Positions 9,561-23,404 of a stretch of DNA of 64,000 bases are shown in pieces (the first letter of the stretch is position 1; each line of letters opens with the position of its first letter). The stretch comes from Corallium rubrum. Its lineage: Eukaryota; Cnidaria; Anthozoa; Scleralcyonacea; Coralliidae. A program made the position numbers and the translations under genes. Location: contig OZ036007.1 of assembly GCA_964035015.1 (NCBI GenBank), positions 3,587,968 through 3,651,967 of the forward strand, in the 5' to 3' direction. The notes under the pieces were generated by a model, which did no database searches, had not been told where the DNA came from, and worked only from the letters and a program-made list of their open reading frames with translations.

Positions 9561-12500
9561 ACAACACAGACAATACATACAGACATTGACAAAGAACTTG
9601 ACATATTTCTCAACGGTGTTAGTGAGAGAGTTTTAATCAAATCTTTGGTTATGACAAACTTGCTACAAAAATCGAAGCAAACAGTTAAAAACATAACTTA
9701 AAACCTGAAAACTAATAGTCTATTTCTAGATTAATTTTCAATTGATTAATTCCCAACTTTTACTACTAATTTTAGTCTTTGTTTTTATAACTTTTAAACT
9801 TCCAGAAACCAACTGAAAAGAAGGAATGATTTTTTCTGAACACACACAAAACTTTAATAAACTTTAAAACATTGAACAGAAATAACAATGACTTGGACAT
9901 AGACGACGGTTATGGTATATTTTGCCATAGTGTCTGCTACAGCAGCAACAACAGCAACAACAATAATATATAGGGCCAGCTTTTTGAAGAATTAGGCCTG
10001 TCAAAATTTTCAACGAACACGAACAAAACTATACTGAGACTAAATGACGACATAAAAGATGAGGAGGAAGAAAGAGGAGGAAGAAGCGTATGCATTGTGA
10101 GTTTAATAACATTGAATGCAAGGTGTGTACGCCATGTTGTGGTACATCTATCACTGGCTTTCTTGAGAGAGATCAAGTTGATCCAATTCAGTTACCAATA
10201 AATGCTCCCAAGATGGAAACATTTCTTTTGGAAATAGACATTGACAAACTAACATCAAACAGAACTGAATCACAACAATATCGTGGTAGTTATTTGACCA
10301 AAAGGCGAATTGCAACCAGATGTTTAAGCTGTAGCAGTAGCAAAAAGAAGCAAAACCATGGATAAGAAAACAGAGCTGTAGCCTAGCATGAGAGACAAAT
10401 CACTTCCTGAAAAATGTACAAGATTTTTTGGACATTCCAAAAATCCTTGAATTTTCCCTTTTGAATTTTTAGAAACTTTTTTGGGTTTTTAGGAATTTTT
10501 CAGGAGTTTTTAAAAGCAATTACAAATTTTCCAGAAATTTTATGGATTTTCCAACAATTTTATGAATTTGTAAACATTGTAATGGTTTTCAAGAATTATG
10601 AGTTCTTTCAATATTTTTGCTAATTTTCCGTGATTTTTACAAAGGTTTTGGGGATTTTTCAAGGATTTTATGGATTTTCCAAAAAATGTAATGTGTTCTT
10701 TTTGCGAATTGTGATTGAAGGATTTTTTGGCAACATATACTAGATTTTTGAAGTGATTTGCCTCAGTTTAGTATTCACAAAAACCTATGCAGCTGATGGT
10801 GGAAACCGCCAATGTGTTAGCAATCAAGAGCTACACCGATCTCAACGTGACACGATAAACGGAACCACTCGTTAACAGAAGACCAATGATAAGAGAGCAA
10901 AGAGTTCCAACTAGTTTAAAACAGAAAAAAGGGAAAATGTATGAAATTGACATCCGTGCTGAATTACCAGTGAAAAACAAGAAATCTACAACAAGAAAAC
11001 ATCGAACTTGCCCACCATAATAACAAAAGCTATGCATCTAAAATGCAAACATACACATGTCGATATATAGATATATATTCTCATACAGTAAGCCGGCAAA
11101 AAAGATGTTCAACGGAGCACCGATCCAAAGCCAAAACAAACAGCAATAAACAATTACATTTCAACAGCTCAAGATGACACTCTGATTGAGTTCGCGATGT
11201 TGACAATTTTAGTATTGACGTTCGACTAACTGAATTTAAAGGCTCTGGCAAAGACTTCGAAGTGAAAGATGTTTGCTGCATTTGATCACAAAAGAAATGC
11301 AGGATTTTTTAACATCGATGATAACAGTACAACTAAACACAAAACTAAGAAAAACGGACGACAAATGATGATGATGATGAAAGATGATGATGACGAACGA
11401 TGCCTTCCTCAATGGCAAGTTACTGCCATAGGATAACAGATATAAACCAAGTCAACCGGTTTTTTGGCAAGAGCTGTGAATCCACAGACTCAGCAAGTGT
11501 TGGCAAAACAAGAGAACAAACGCTAACAATAACTATACTTATAACTAAAAAACGAGAGAGAGTAGCCGAGAGAGAGCACTAGTCTTTGGAAAAGCCATCA
11601 ACAGAATGGTATTAATTGACAGACAACATACTTTAAAAGGCTGTAACTTTGTTTTTGATGCTTGCATTTCAAACAGCTTATTCTTAGATGTTCAACCATA
11701 CTTTGAATATTGCCACTTTATTGCTTCTACAGATTTCAATCATTTTCTCTATCTTTTCGTGACTTGAAAACGTGGAGTATTAAAATAGAAGTACAAAGCT
11801 GAACTTGGAATGCATGCACATCTAAAACAAAGTGAACATGTCTTATTAAATCAACGGACTAGAACACCAACAGACGATACACCATGTGTGCTTTTTTATG
11901 GTTGGGTTATCACAGACACAAGAACCAACTGTGAATTGTATGATATTGTTTTTCTACACCTAACATACTTTGTATAATTAAGCAAGTTGTCAAATTACAC
12001 ATTTTCCACAAAAATGTCTGTTTGTTCATTGTCAAGTACACATAACCATTCTCTAGTTTTTGAACTTGTTTTTATTTATTTAAAATAGAAACTGTTGCGT
12101 GCGATTATCTAGTTTTAGTATGAATACACAGGTGATTATAGAAAATTGATCGCGCTGATTGGTCGAGCTACTTCGGATTAATTCCCAATAATTATATATA
12201 TATATATATATATCCCCCGCCATCCGATTTTGTCAATGTGACAGAAGAGGAAATTAACAATTTTAAAGAAAATGCTGTTCCTAAAAGTACAAAAATGTGT
12301 ATTTAATACTAAAACAAACAATTATTCGCCCCAGGCTCAGTGGATATTGGTAAGTTCGTTTCGGTTATTAGCCATTGATATTCACCTCGCCTCTCGCGAA
12401 TAATTAAAGCGTTAAATAATGGTACAAGAGAGAACGAGAAGTGCTTTGCCAGTTTCTCAAGTGCTGTATGTTAACTTTACCGTCTATTTTTTTTTTGTTG

Positions 12501-13198
12501 TAAAGGAATGCATGCTTTGCCATTACGTTCATTACAAAGAAATCTCTTGTTTGATGCTTCTTGTTTTTTGTTGGTTTTTATTTAGTTTTATTTATTTTGG
12601 CTTTTTTATTGTTTTATGCCTTTTGTTTTTGTTTGTTTTACTTTCAGTCGTAACAATATAATTAAGCTGGTTTTCATTTACTGCTGTGTTTAATCGTTAA
12701 ACTTGCAATGATCTGCGCATAACCTTACGTCATATAGTTCTTATTTCCATATCAAACAAATCTCAAGAGTTTGAGAAGGAAGTGAGCTATGGAAAACTGT
12801 AACAGCCATTGATCATTTTCAGGAGATCTTGGAGATTACAAAAATTTTCATTTAATTTACTTATCTCACGGAAGAAGTAACATTATATGGAAGAGTTGTA
12901 AATGCCAACTACAGACCACTTTCATAAAAGCGACTGCATCTCGTAAGCCTTTCTGGCCTCGTTTGTGTGTCTGTAATTCAAAAGAACCTTTGCTTTATAG
13001 CGAGGTCAGAAAGGCTCATTTAGATGCACATAAAAGAATATTTAAAGCCAGGGCCTTTATGAAAGTGGTCTATTCTAAAAAAAATTTCGAACTTACATTT
13101 TTCACTGTATATCCGATAAGTTCAGAATTAGTGTTTACTCTGTCTTATATTTCATTTGACTGCTGTGGCTGACTTTTGTCACTGAAGAGAACAAATAT

Positions 13199-13296
13199 CT
13201 CGAACAATCCGCAGGGAAGTCACTCGGGTGACTTTAGGGCTTAACGACCCCTCGGACCCGAGTTGTAACGAGGTTAAACTCAGTGAAGTTTACCTC
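13199..13296 (+). ncRNA. Conserved stem-loop motif, type B, unit U1
   Basis: It shares the frame of type A (CTCGAA, TCCGCAGGG, TTTAGGGCTT, ACGACCCCTCGGACCCGAGTT region, GAGGTTAA). The first hairpin is AAGTCAC/GTGACTT with loop TCGG. Relative to type A, three of seven pairs are changed on both sides (A-U to G-C, C-G to U-A, U-A to C-G). The 3' hairpin keeps GAGGT/ACCTC but is longer. Confidence 0.5.
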
Positions 13297-13589
13297 AGGA
13301 CACGAACGACATACAAATCAACGACAGCATTACAGAAGCCGAAGGAAGTCATAACTCGAGTCTTGGGCAACGAGGAATGGTAATTTTACTAACAAAAAGC
13401 CAGGATGTTGCACGAGCAAAAACGAATACATAGACAACAACAACGTATCGAGCACATGCAAGAAAGGCCAGATCTACCTAGTAACTGCAAGGGATGCTGA
13501 ACTCGTAGTTACGGATAAAATGCACAACAAACCTGGAGTTACAGTAACAAGTTGACAATAATGAAGTCACAAGTTAAACCAAACCCAGG

Positions 13590-14130
13590 ATGGAAGATCA
13601 ACAACAACAGCAAATAAGCAACAACAGCAAGTCGACAACAGACAAAGTCAACAACAACAACAACAACAATAACAACAGCAAGTAAACAACAATAGCAAGT
13701 CAGCGACAACTCCACAACAACAGCAAGTCAGCAACAAGTAAACACCAGCAAGTCAGCAACAACTCAACAGCAAGTCGGCAACGACAACAACTCAACAACA
13801 ACAGCAAGTAAACAACAACAGCAAGTCAGCAAGAATAAAGAAACAGCAGGCGCAAATCGGCAGCAACGAATGAGATGTTGCCGCCATAAAGAACAAAGAC
13901 GATAACAAATTCGGTACAAGGACAGTAAAACAACAGCAAAAAGCAGTAGCAACACCAGCAGCAGCAAATCAGCAATAACAGCAAAGCAGCAACAACCACA
14001 GCAGCAAATTAGCAACAACAAATAAGTTGTTGCATGCAGTGATGAAAAACAAACTACAACACCATATTGGATACAAGAACGACTACAACGACCGCAATTC
14101 AGTCAGCAACAACAGCAAATTAGCAACAGT
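13590..14130. repeat. CAA/CAG-rich low-complexity block, U1
   Basis: It is dense in CAACAACAGCAA and AGCAAGTCAGCAA words. Open frames on either strand (poly-Gln/Asn-like on +, Leu/Cys-like on -) follow from composition and are not credited as genes. Equivalent blocks lie in every full unit. Confidence 0.85.
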
Positions 14131-14560
14131 GAGAAGTTGCAGCAGCACAGAGAACCATATTTAACAACCGATGCGACTGCGAGAACCACGCAATGCCACT
14201 ACAAACGGAGCAGAAATCTGAACAAACGAATGAAGAGGATGAAGGTCACGAAGATGAAATTAACGACGCTTACCCGCTTTTGTTTAAACATTTAAAAAAA
14301 AGTTAATAATCCAAAACTTTGGAGAATACGACATACGAATACAAGAACGTTTACATAAGAAACAACTGTCAAAAGAAGAAGAAGAAACCAGAAGAAGAAG
14401 AAGAAACAAATTTCCAAGAACCACTATTCACAGAGGTTCTAATTTTTTTAACGCACTGACGACCGACAGATTCACTTTGCTTTTGACGCTGAGTTCTCAA
14501 ACATTTTCTTGAATGTATCACACTCGAAATTTGTTTTCACAAAAAAAACATTAGAACATA

Positions 14561-14783
14561 AAGGCCGGCTCTCACTTGTCGCAAGAATTGGAATCATTTC
14601 TATTTCGAAAACGCATCCCAGAAGTTACGACATGTGTGAACACTGAAAAACACAGACGATCGGGGACAGGAGAAATCCCCAATTCTTACGATTCGTACAA
14701 GTCACAACAAGTGTGAACATGGCTGTCACAAGAATCGGGGATAGAACTGTCCCCAATTCATACGACAAGTGAGAACTAGGCTT
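14561..14783. repeat. ~220-bp subrepeat with 31-bp inverted ends, one per unit
   Basis: The left end AAGGCCGGCTCTCACTTGTC and the right end CGACAAGTGAGAACTAGGCTT are imperfect inverses. The interior carries further inverted pieces (GGGGACAGGAGAAATCCCC and TTCTTACGA/TCGTACAAG). It is present at the same place in units U1-U4 (for example about 21766, 35180 and 42710), so it predates the amplification. It is likely an old MITE. Confidence 0.55.
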
Positions 14784-16109
14784 AACTATGAAAGGTTACT
14801 TTCAAATAATAATACTTTCAATACAGACAATAGTATCTGTCCGTATTAATTCTGATCTTGAATATCTTTGAAAAATACTATTTTTTGAGTGTCGGTTATC
14901 TTGTGTGATATGGGAGCTCTGTGTCAAATGGAAAGTGGAAATGATTTAACAGACCGACCAAAAAGGATTCTGCTCCACAATCGACAAGAAAGTGTCGAGT
15001 TGTTTGTGGACCGTATGTTTTCAACATTTGTAACTCGGACAGGCATTGTAAACTTTAAAGTTGTGAAATTACATGGTTTCAGTTTAAAAATTGTTGTGTT
15101 TTTTAAGTTACCCAGTTCTGAATAACTTATATGCATACGAAAATTTTCAGTTGAATTTGTGTATGGAATTGCTATTTCTGAAAATGTTTACACTATTGCA
15201 AAACGCATCAGGCCGAATATTAGGTTTGTTAAAAAAAAAATGACCGACCTTCACTAAAGCTGGACTTTTTCGCAGCCAGCCCTGTTTTACATGAAGCGGA
15301 TTGAGTGTTCAAGTCAATTCTGCCATGTTTCTCCTTGTTGTGTTTACATGAAGAAGATTGAAAGTCTTTGGTCTGATCGAAACGAATTGCAGTGGGTTGG
15401 ATTGACTTGAGATTCAAGCAAGGATCGACTTGAATGTCACCAATCTGATTTATGTAAACACGGTCTGACTTGAAAATGACTTGATACGCATGAGTGAAGT
15501 TGGTGCATGTGCTAAATGGTAGGTTTTATGAAAGTTATCACCAACATTGTTTCAAAACACAGTCAATCTACAGATTCTGCAGGGCATTTTGATCTGGTCT
15601 CTAGATTCATATCGACTGTGTTCCCAATCTGTTTTCACCTCTGGTAACTAGACCCAGTTTTTTTTTCTCTATGGTCAAAAGGCCAAAAAAGCCATGAAGA
15701 TTAAATTTTTGCAAAAGAAGATATATTACAATTTTGATAGGGAAAGTCTAAATATTGTAAATATGTAAACTCCCCTAGGTCTATATTGAAGTGAGGGAGG
15801 CCTTGGTGTAATTAATACTGATCAGGTATATCCACTGCTATTTCAAGATCTGATAATCTTGGGCCAGATGGCAGCTGAGGTGAATGAATTAGGTGAAGAA
15901 AATGATGCAGATGTCAATTGGTATAGCCACACCATCTTTGATGAACTGGGAAAAGGGTAGCTTGCAAAATGTAGAATTCAAAAGATTTCTCTGGAAAAGA
16001 AATGAAATCCTGACAGAAAATGCCTTGGATACCAAAATCAATAAGCAAGTTTGAAAGTCAAACTCGTTCTATCCAAAGATTTAATTCTGGGGTAACTCTA
16101 ACAGTTAGT

Positions 16110-16198
16110 CTCGAAATCCGCAGGGAAACCATACTAAATGGTTTTAGGGCTTGACGACCCCTCGGACCCGAGTTGCATAGAGGTTAAGAACACCTCTG
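16110..16198 (+). ncRNA. Conserved stem-loop motif, type A, unit U2
   Basis: It is identical in hairpin 1 (AAACCAT/ATGGTTT) to the U1 type-A copy and differs by one base (GTTGCATAG for GTTACATAG) between hairpins 2 and 3. Confidence 0.5.
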
Positions 16199-16390
16199 AC
16201 AACACAGACAATACATACAGACATTGACAAAGAACTTGACATATTTCTCAACGGTGTTAGTGATAGAGTTTTAATCAAATCTTTGGTTATGACAAACTTG
16301 CTAAAAAAATCGAAGCAAACAGCTAAAAACATAACAACTTAAAACCTGAAAACTGATAGTCGATTTCTAGATTAATTTTTAATTGATTAT

Positions 16391-16729
16391 TCCAGTAAGT
16401 CAACTTCTTATTCAGGATAATGCTTTAAAAATACTAAAAAGTCACTCTTAAAATCATTCCTTCAATTATCTCGAACCAGAACAAAGTTTAAAAAGGAATT
16501 TTAGTCTTGGAAAAGCAAAAATTAGGTAGTGAACTGTTGAGATTTTAGTAACCAAATACTAATGTTTCAAGTCTTTCTCAGAGTAAAATATAATTTCAGA
16601 AATGGAATACTTGCATTTTACTCTGATCAGTCTGATGAACAGCACTGCTTGAAACTTTAGTATTTTTTTACTGAATATCTCAGCAGTCAACTACCTAGTG
16701 TTTGCTTTTTCATATCAAAACTGCACCTA
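16391..16729. repeat. ~340-bp segment present in U2-U5, absent in U1, with a long imperfect palindrome
   Basis: In U1 the flanks meet directly at about 9750 (TTGATTAATTCCCAACTTTT). In U2-U5 the intervening segment contains inverted arms: AAAAGCAAAAATTAGGTAGT near 16511 against ACTACCTAGTGTTTGCTTTT near 16710. It may be an insertion in the ancestor of U2-U5 or a deletion in U1. No clear target duplication was found. Confidence 0.6.
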
Positions 16730-17545
16730 ACTTTTTACTACTAATTTTAGTCTTTGTTTTTATAACTTTTAAACTTCCAGAAATCAACTGAAAAGAAGGA
16801 ATGATTTTTTCTGAACACATACGAAACTTTAATAAACTTTAAAACATTGAACAGAAACGACTTTGACATAGACGACGGTTATGGTATATTTTGCCATAGT
16901 GTCTGCTACAGCAGCAGCAACAACAATAGCAACAACAATAATAATATATAGGGCCACATTTTTGAAGAAGTAGGCCTGTCAAAATTTTCAACAAAGACAA
17001 ACAGAACTATACTGAGACTAAATGACAACGTAATAGAGGAGGAGGAGGAAGAAAGAGGAGGAAGAGGCATATGCATTGTGAATTTAATAACATTGAATGC
17101 ACGGTTTACGCCATGTTGTGGTACATCCATCACTGGCTTTCTTGAGAGATATCAAGTTGATCCAGTTACCATGCTCCCAAGATGGAAACCTTTCTTTTGG
17201 AAATAGACACTGACAAACAAATAACATGAAACAGAACTTTATCACGACAATATCATGGTAGTGATTTGACCAAAAGGCGAATTGCAACCAGATGTTTAAG
17301 CTGTAGCAGTAGCAAAAAGAAGTAAAACGTGGATAAGAAAACAGAGCTGTAGCCTAGCATGAGAGGCAAATCACTTCCTGAAAAATGTACAAGATTTTTG
17401 GACATTCCAAAAATCCTTGAATTTTCCCTTTTGAATTTTTAGAAATTTTTTTTTTGTTTTAGGAATTTTTCAGAAATTTTACTAAAAGCAATTATGAATT
17501 TTCCAGAAATTTTATGGATTTTCCAACACTTTTATGAATTTGTAA

Positions 17546-17773
17546 AGGCCTTGGCCAAACGCTTTCAACATTTCATTCAACATCGTTCAACAATGTTGAA
17601 TTCAACTGTGATTCAACATGTTGAAAGCGTTTGGCCACCTCTGTTGAATGATGTTGAATGGTGTTGAATGATGTCAGTTGGACGAAATTTGAGCATATTC
17701 AAGTTTTCATTCAACATCGTTCAACAATGTTGAACGATGTTGAATGAAATGTTGAAAGCGTTTGGCCAAGCCT
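17546..17773. mobile_element. Harbinger-like MITE, U2 copy
   Basis: The ends AGGCCTTGGCCAAACGC and GCGTTTGGCCAAGCCT extend into about 45-bp arms (TTTCAACATTTCATTCAACA...). It is flanked by TAA (17543-17545 and 17774-17776). U1 has the empty site GTAAACATTG at about 10570. A 3-bp TWA-type duplication fits PIF/Harbinger. It consists mostly of repeats of the word TTGAATGATGTTGAA and its inverse. Confidence 0.85.
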
Positions 17774-19379
17774 TAAACATTGTGATGGATTTTCAAGAAT
17801 TAGGAGTTCTTTCAATATTTTTGCTAATTTTCCATGATTTTTACAAAGGTTTTGGGGATTTTTCAAGAATTTTATGGATTTTCCAAAAAATTTAATGTTT
17901 TTTGAGAATTGTGATTGAAGGATTTTTTGGCAACATATACTAGATTTTGAAGTGATTTGCCTCTCAGTTTAGTATTAACAAAAACCAATGCAGCTGATGG
18001 TGGAAACCGCCAATGTGTTAGCAATTAAGAGCTACACAGATCTCAACGGAACCGTTCGTTAACAGAAGACCGTTGACAAGAGAGCAAAGAGTTCCAACTA
18101 GTTTAAAACTGAAAAAAGGGAAAGTGTATGAAATTGACATTGGAGCTGAATTACCAGTGAAAAACAAAAAATCTACAACAACAAGAAAACATCGAACTTG
18201 CCCACCATAACAACAAAAGCTATGCATCTAAAATGCAAACATACACATGTCGATATATATATACCCACCTGGTTCCCTGGGCGATGTCACACTGTCGTAC
18301 GCTGCCAAAAAAGATGTTCAATGGAGCACCGATACAAAGGCAAAACAAACAACAAACAATTACATTTCAACAGCTCAAGATGACACTGATTGAGTTCGCG
18401 ATGTTGACAATTTTACTATTGACATTCAACTAACTGAATTTAAAGGCTCTGGCAAAGACTTGGGAAAAAAAAAGATGTTTGCTGCATTTGATCACAAAAG
18501 AAATGCAGGTTTTTTGAACATCGATGATAACGGTACAACTAAACACAAAACTAAGAAAAACGGACGACAAATGATGATGATGATAAAAGATGATGATGGT
18601 GATACCTTCCTCAATGGCAAGTTACTGCCATAGGATAACAGATATAAACCAAGCCAACCGGTTTTTGGCAAGAACTGTGAATCCACAGACTCGGCAAGTG
18701 TTGGCAAAACAAGAGAACAAACGCTAACAATAACTATACTTATAACTAAAAAACGAGAGAGAGAGAGCAGTAGTCAGAAAAGCCATCAACAGAATGGTAT
18801 TAATTGACAGACAACATACTTTAAAAGGCTGTAACTTTGTTTTTGATGCTTGCATTTCAAACAGCTTATTCTTAGATGTTCAACCATACTTTGAATATTG
18901 CCACTTTATTGCTTCTACAGATTTCAATCATTTTCTCTATCTTTTCGTGACTTGAAAACGTGGAGTATTAAAATAGAAGTACAAAGCTGAACATGGAATG
19001 CATACACATCTAAAACAAAGTGAACATGTCTTATTAAGTCAACGGACTAGAACACCAACAGACGATACACCATGTGTGCTTTTTTATGGTTGGGTTATCA
19101 CAGATCAAGAACCAACTGTGAATTGTATAATATTGTTTTTCTACACCTAACATACTTTGTATAATTAAGCAAGTTGTCAAATTACACATTTTCCACAAAA
19201 ATGTCTGTTTGTTCATTGTCAGGTACACATAACCATTCTCTAGTTTTTGAACTTGTTTTTATTTATTTAAAATAGAAACTGTTGCGTGGGATTATCTAGT
19301 TTTAGTATGAATACACAGGTGATTATAGAAAATTGATCGCGCTGATTGGTCGAGCTACTTCGGATTAATTCCCAATAAT

Positions 19380-19383
<4 letters not shown>

Positions 19384-19415
<32 letters not shown>
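19384..19415. repeat. TA microsatellite, U2
   Basis: A run of TA dinucleotides sits at the unit position where U1 has a shorter run (about 12195) and U5 carries a SINE insertion. Confidence 0.9.
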
Positions 19416-19416
<1 letters not shown>

Positions 19417-20427
19417 CGTTTATTCAGAATGGCCGCCATCCGATTTGTCAATGTGACAGAAGAGGAAATTAACAATTTTAAAGAAAATGCTGTTCCTAAG
19501 AGTACAAAACTGTGTATTTAATACTAAAACAAACAATTATTCGCCCCAGGCTCAGTGGATATTGGTGAGTTCGTTTCGGTTATTAGCCATCGATATTCAC
19601 CTCGCCTCTGGCGAATAATTGTTAAATAACGGTACACGAGAGAACGAGAAATACTTTACCAGTTTCTCAAGTGCTGTATGTTAACTTTACCGTCTATTTT
19701 TTTGTTATAAAGGAATGCATGCTTTGCCATTACGTTCATTACAAAGAAATCTCTTGTTTGATTCTTCTTGTTTTTTGTTGGTTTTTATTTAGTTTTATTT
19801 ATTTTGGCTTTTTTATTGTTTTATGCCTTTTGTTTTTGTTTGTTTTATGCCTTTTGTTTTTGTTTGTTTTACTTTCAGTCGTAACAATATAATTAAGCTG
19901 GTTTTCATTTACTGCTGTGTTTAATCGTTAAACTTGCAATCATCTGCGCATAACCTTACGTGATATAGTTCTTATTTCCATATCAAACAAATCTCAAGAG
20001 TTTGAGAAGGAAGTGAGCTATGGAAAACTGTAACAGCCATTGATCACTTTCAGGAGATCTTGGAGATTACAAAAATTTTCATTTAATTTACTTATCTCAC
20101 GGAAGAAGTAACATTATATGGAAGAGTTGTAAATGCCAACTACAGACCACTTTCATAAAAGCCACTGCATCTCGTAAGCCTTTCTGGCCTCGTTTGTGTG
20201 TTTGTAATTCAAAGGAATCTTTGCTTTATAACGAGGTCAGAAAGGCTCATTTAGATGCACATAAAAGAATATTTAAAGTGAAGGCCTTTATGAAAGTGGT
20301 TTATTCTAAAAATTTTCGAACTTACATTTTTCACTGTATATCCGACAGGTTCAGAATTAGTGTTTACTCTGTCTTATATTTCATTTGACTGCTGTGGCTG
20401 ACTTTTGTCACTGAAGAGAACAAATAT

Positions 20428-20526
20428 CTCGAACAATCCGCAGGGAAGTCACTCGGGTGACTTTAGGGCTTAACGACCCCTCGGACCCGAGTTGTAACGA
20501 GGTTAAAACTCAGTGAAGCTTACCTC
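20428..20526 (+). ncRNA. Conserved stem-loop motif, type B, unit U2
   Basis: Hairpin 1 (AAGTCAC/GTGACTT, loop TCGG) is unchanged from U1. One extra A in the 3' hairpin (GAGGTTAAAACTC) lengthens it to a 10-bp stem with a bulge. Confidence 0.5.
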
Positions 20527-20819
20527 AGGACACGAACGACATACAAATCAACGACAGCATTACAGAAGCCGAAGGAACTCATAACTCGAGTCTTGGGCAA
20601 CGAGGAATGGTAATTTTACTCACAAAAAGCCAGGATGTTGCACGAGCAAAAACGAATACATAGACAACAACAACGTATCGAGCACATGCAAGAAAGGCCA
20701 GATCTACCTAGTAACTGCAAGGGATGCTGAACTCGTAGTTACGGATAAAATGCACAACAAACCTGGAGTTACAGTAGCAAGTTGACAATAATGAAGTCAC
20801 AAGTTAAACCAAACCCAGG

Positions 20820-21330
20820 ATGGAAGATCAACAACAACAGCAAATAAGCAACAACAGCAAGTCGACAAACAACTCAACAACAACAACAACAGCAAGTAAA
20901 CAACAATAGCAAGTCAGCGACAACTCCACAACAACAGCAAGTCAGCAACAAGTAAACACCAGCAAGTCAGCAACAACTCAACAGCAAGTCGGCAACGACA
21001 ACAACTCAACAACAACAGCAAGTAAACAACAACAGCAAGTCAGCAAGAACAAAGAAACAGCAGGCGCAAATCGGCAGCAACGAATGAGATGTTGCCGCCA
21101 TAAAGAACAAAGACGATAACAAATTCGGTACAAGGACAGTAAAACAACAGCAAAAAGCAGTAGCAACACTAGCAGCAGCAAATCAGCAACAACAGCAAAG
21201 CAGCAACAACCACAGCAGCAAATTAGCAACAACAAATAAGTTGTTGCATGCAGTGATAAAAAACAAACTACAACACCATACTGGATACAAGAACGACTAC
21301 AACGACCGCAATTAAGTCAGCAACAACAGC
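20820..21330. repeat. CAA/CAG-rich low-complexity block, U2
   Basis: It is equivalent to the U1 block, with a different number of CAA words. It is not credited as coding. Confidence 0.85.
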
Positions 21331-23315
21331 AAATTAGCAACAGTGAGAAGTTGCAGCATCACAGAGAACCATATTTAACAACCGATGCGACTGCGAGAAC
21401 CACGCAATGCTACTACAAACGGAGCAGAAATCTGAACAAACGAATGAAGAGGATGAAAGTCACAAAGATGAAAATAACGAAGCTTACCCGCTTTTGTTTA
21501 AACATTTAAAAAAAAGTTAATAATCCAAAACTTTGGAGAATACGACAACAAGAACGTTTACATAACAAACAACTGTCAAAAGAAGAAGAAGAAACCAGAA
21601 GAAGAAGAAACAAATTTCCAAGAACCACTATTCACAGAGGTTCTAATTTTTTTAACGCACTGACGACCGACAGATTCACTTTGCTTTTGACGCTGAGTTC
21701 TCAAACATTTTCTTGAATGTATCACACTCGAAATTTGTTTTCACAAAAAAACATTTAGAACATAAAGGCTGGTTCTCACTTGTCGCAAGAATTGGAATCA
21801 TTTCTATTTCGAAAACGCATCCCAGAAGTTACGACATGTGTGAACACTGAAAAACACAGACGATCGGGGACAGGAGAAATCCCCAATTCTTACGATTCGT
21901 ACAAGTCACAACAAGTGTGAACATGGCTGTCACAAGAATCAGGGATAGAACTGTCCCCGATTCTTACGACAAGTGAGAACTAGGCTTAACTATGAAAGGT
22001 TACTTTCAAATAGTAATACTTTCAATACAGACAATAGTATCTGTCCGTATTAATTCTGATCTTGAATATCTTTGAAAAATACTATTTTTTGAGTGTCGGT
22101 TATCTTGTGTGATATGGGAGCTCTGTGTCAAACGCAAAGTGGAAATGATTTAACAGACCGACGAAAAAGGATTCTGCTCCACAATCGACAAGAAAGTGTC
22201 GAGTTGTTTGTGGACCGTATGTTTAAAACATCTGTAACTCGGACAGGCATTGTAAACTTTAAAGTTGTGAAATTACATGGTTTCAGTTTAAAAATTGTTG
22301 TGTTTGTTTTGTTACCTAGTTCTGAATGCTTATAACTTATATGGATACGAAAATTTCCAGTTGAACTTGTGTATGGAATTGCTATTTCTGAAAATGTTTA
22401 CACTATTGCAAAACGCATGCTATCAGGCCGAATATCAGGTTTGTTAAAAAAATAATGACCGATCTTCACTAAAGCTGGACTTTTTCGCAACCCTGTTTTA
22501 CATGAAGCGGATTGAGTGTTCAAGTCAAATCTGCCATGTTGTTTCTCCTTGTTGTGTTTACAAAGATTTGCGTTTTACGAAGATTGAAAGTCTTTGGTCT
22601 GACCGAAACGAATGGCAGTGCAGTGGATTGACTTGAGATTCAAGCAAGGATGGACTTGAATGTTACCAATCTGATTCATGTAAACACGGTCTGACTTGAA
22701 AATGACTTGATACGCATGAGTGAAGTTGGTGATGTGCTAAATGGCAGGTTTTATGAAAGTTATCACCAACATTATTTCAAAACACAGTCAATCTACAAAA
22801 ATTCTGCAGGGCATTTTGGTTTGGTCTCTAGATTCAAATCGACTGGGTTCCCAATCTGTTATTACCTCTGGTAACTAGACCCAGTTTTTTTTTCTTATGG
22901 TCAAAAGGCAAAAAAAGCCATGACGAAGATATATTACAATTTTGATAGGGAAAGTCTAAATATTGTAAATACGTAAACTCCCCTATGTCTATATTGGAGT
23001 GAGGGAGGCCTTGGTAATTAATACTGATCAAGTACATCCACTGCTATTTCAAGATCTGATAATCTCGGGCCAGATAGCAGCTGAGGTGAATGAATTAGGT
23101 GAAGAAAATGTTGCAGATGTCAATTGGTATAGCCACACCACCTTTGATGAACTGGGAAAAGGGTAGCTTGCAAAATGTAGAATTCAAAAGATTTCTCTGG
23201 AAAAGAAATGAAATCCTGACAGAAAATGCCATGGATACCAAAATCAATAAGCAAGTTTGACAGCCAAACTCGTTCTATCCAAATATTTAACTCTGGGTTA
23301 ACTCTAACAGTTAGT

Positions 23316-23404
23316 CTCGAAACCCGCAGGGAAACCATACTAAATGGTTTTAGGGCTTGACGACCCCTCGGACCCGAGTTACATAGAGGTTAAGAACACC
23401 TCTG
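23316..23404 (+). ncRNA. Conserved stem-loop motif, type A, unit U3
   Basis: Hairpins are unchanged from U1. The only difference is AACCCGCAGGG for AATCCGCAGGG, outside the stems. Confidence 0.5.

Larger units (their letters stand above)
9064..15716 (+). repeat. Array unit U1
   Basis: This 6.65-kb unit is the only full unit lacking both the Harbinger-like MITE and the ~340-bp palindromic segment found in U2-U5. It carries one type-A (9472) and one type-B (13199) stem-loop motif and a CAA/CAG block. No protein gene was recognised. Confidence 0.9.
15717..22924 (+). repeat. Array unit U2
   Basis: This 7.21-kb unit has gained a ~340-bp palindromic segment (16391-16729) and a Harbinger-like MITE (17546-17773) relative to U1. 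Its MITE lacks the 16-bp internal duplication seen in U3-U5, so U2 is intermediate between U1 and the others. Confidence 0.9.

Noticed and set aside
14561-14783. Inverted subrepeat considered as a new riboswitch-like or CRISPR-like repeat
   Set aside because: It has one copy per unit, ordinary MITE-style inverted ends and no spacer-repeat periodicity. No CRISPR is expected in animal DNA.
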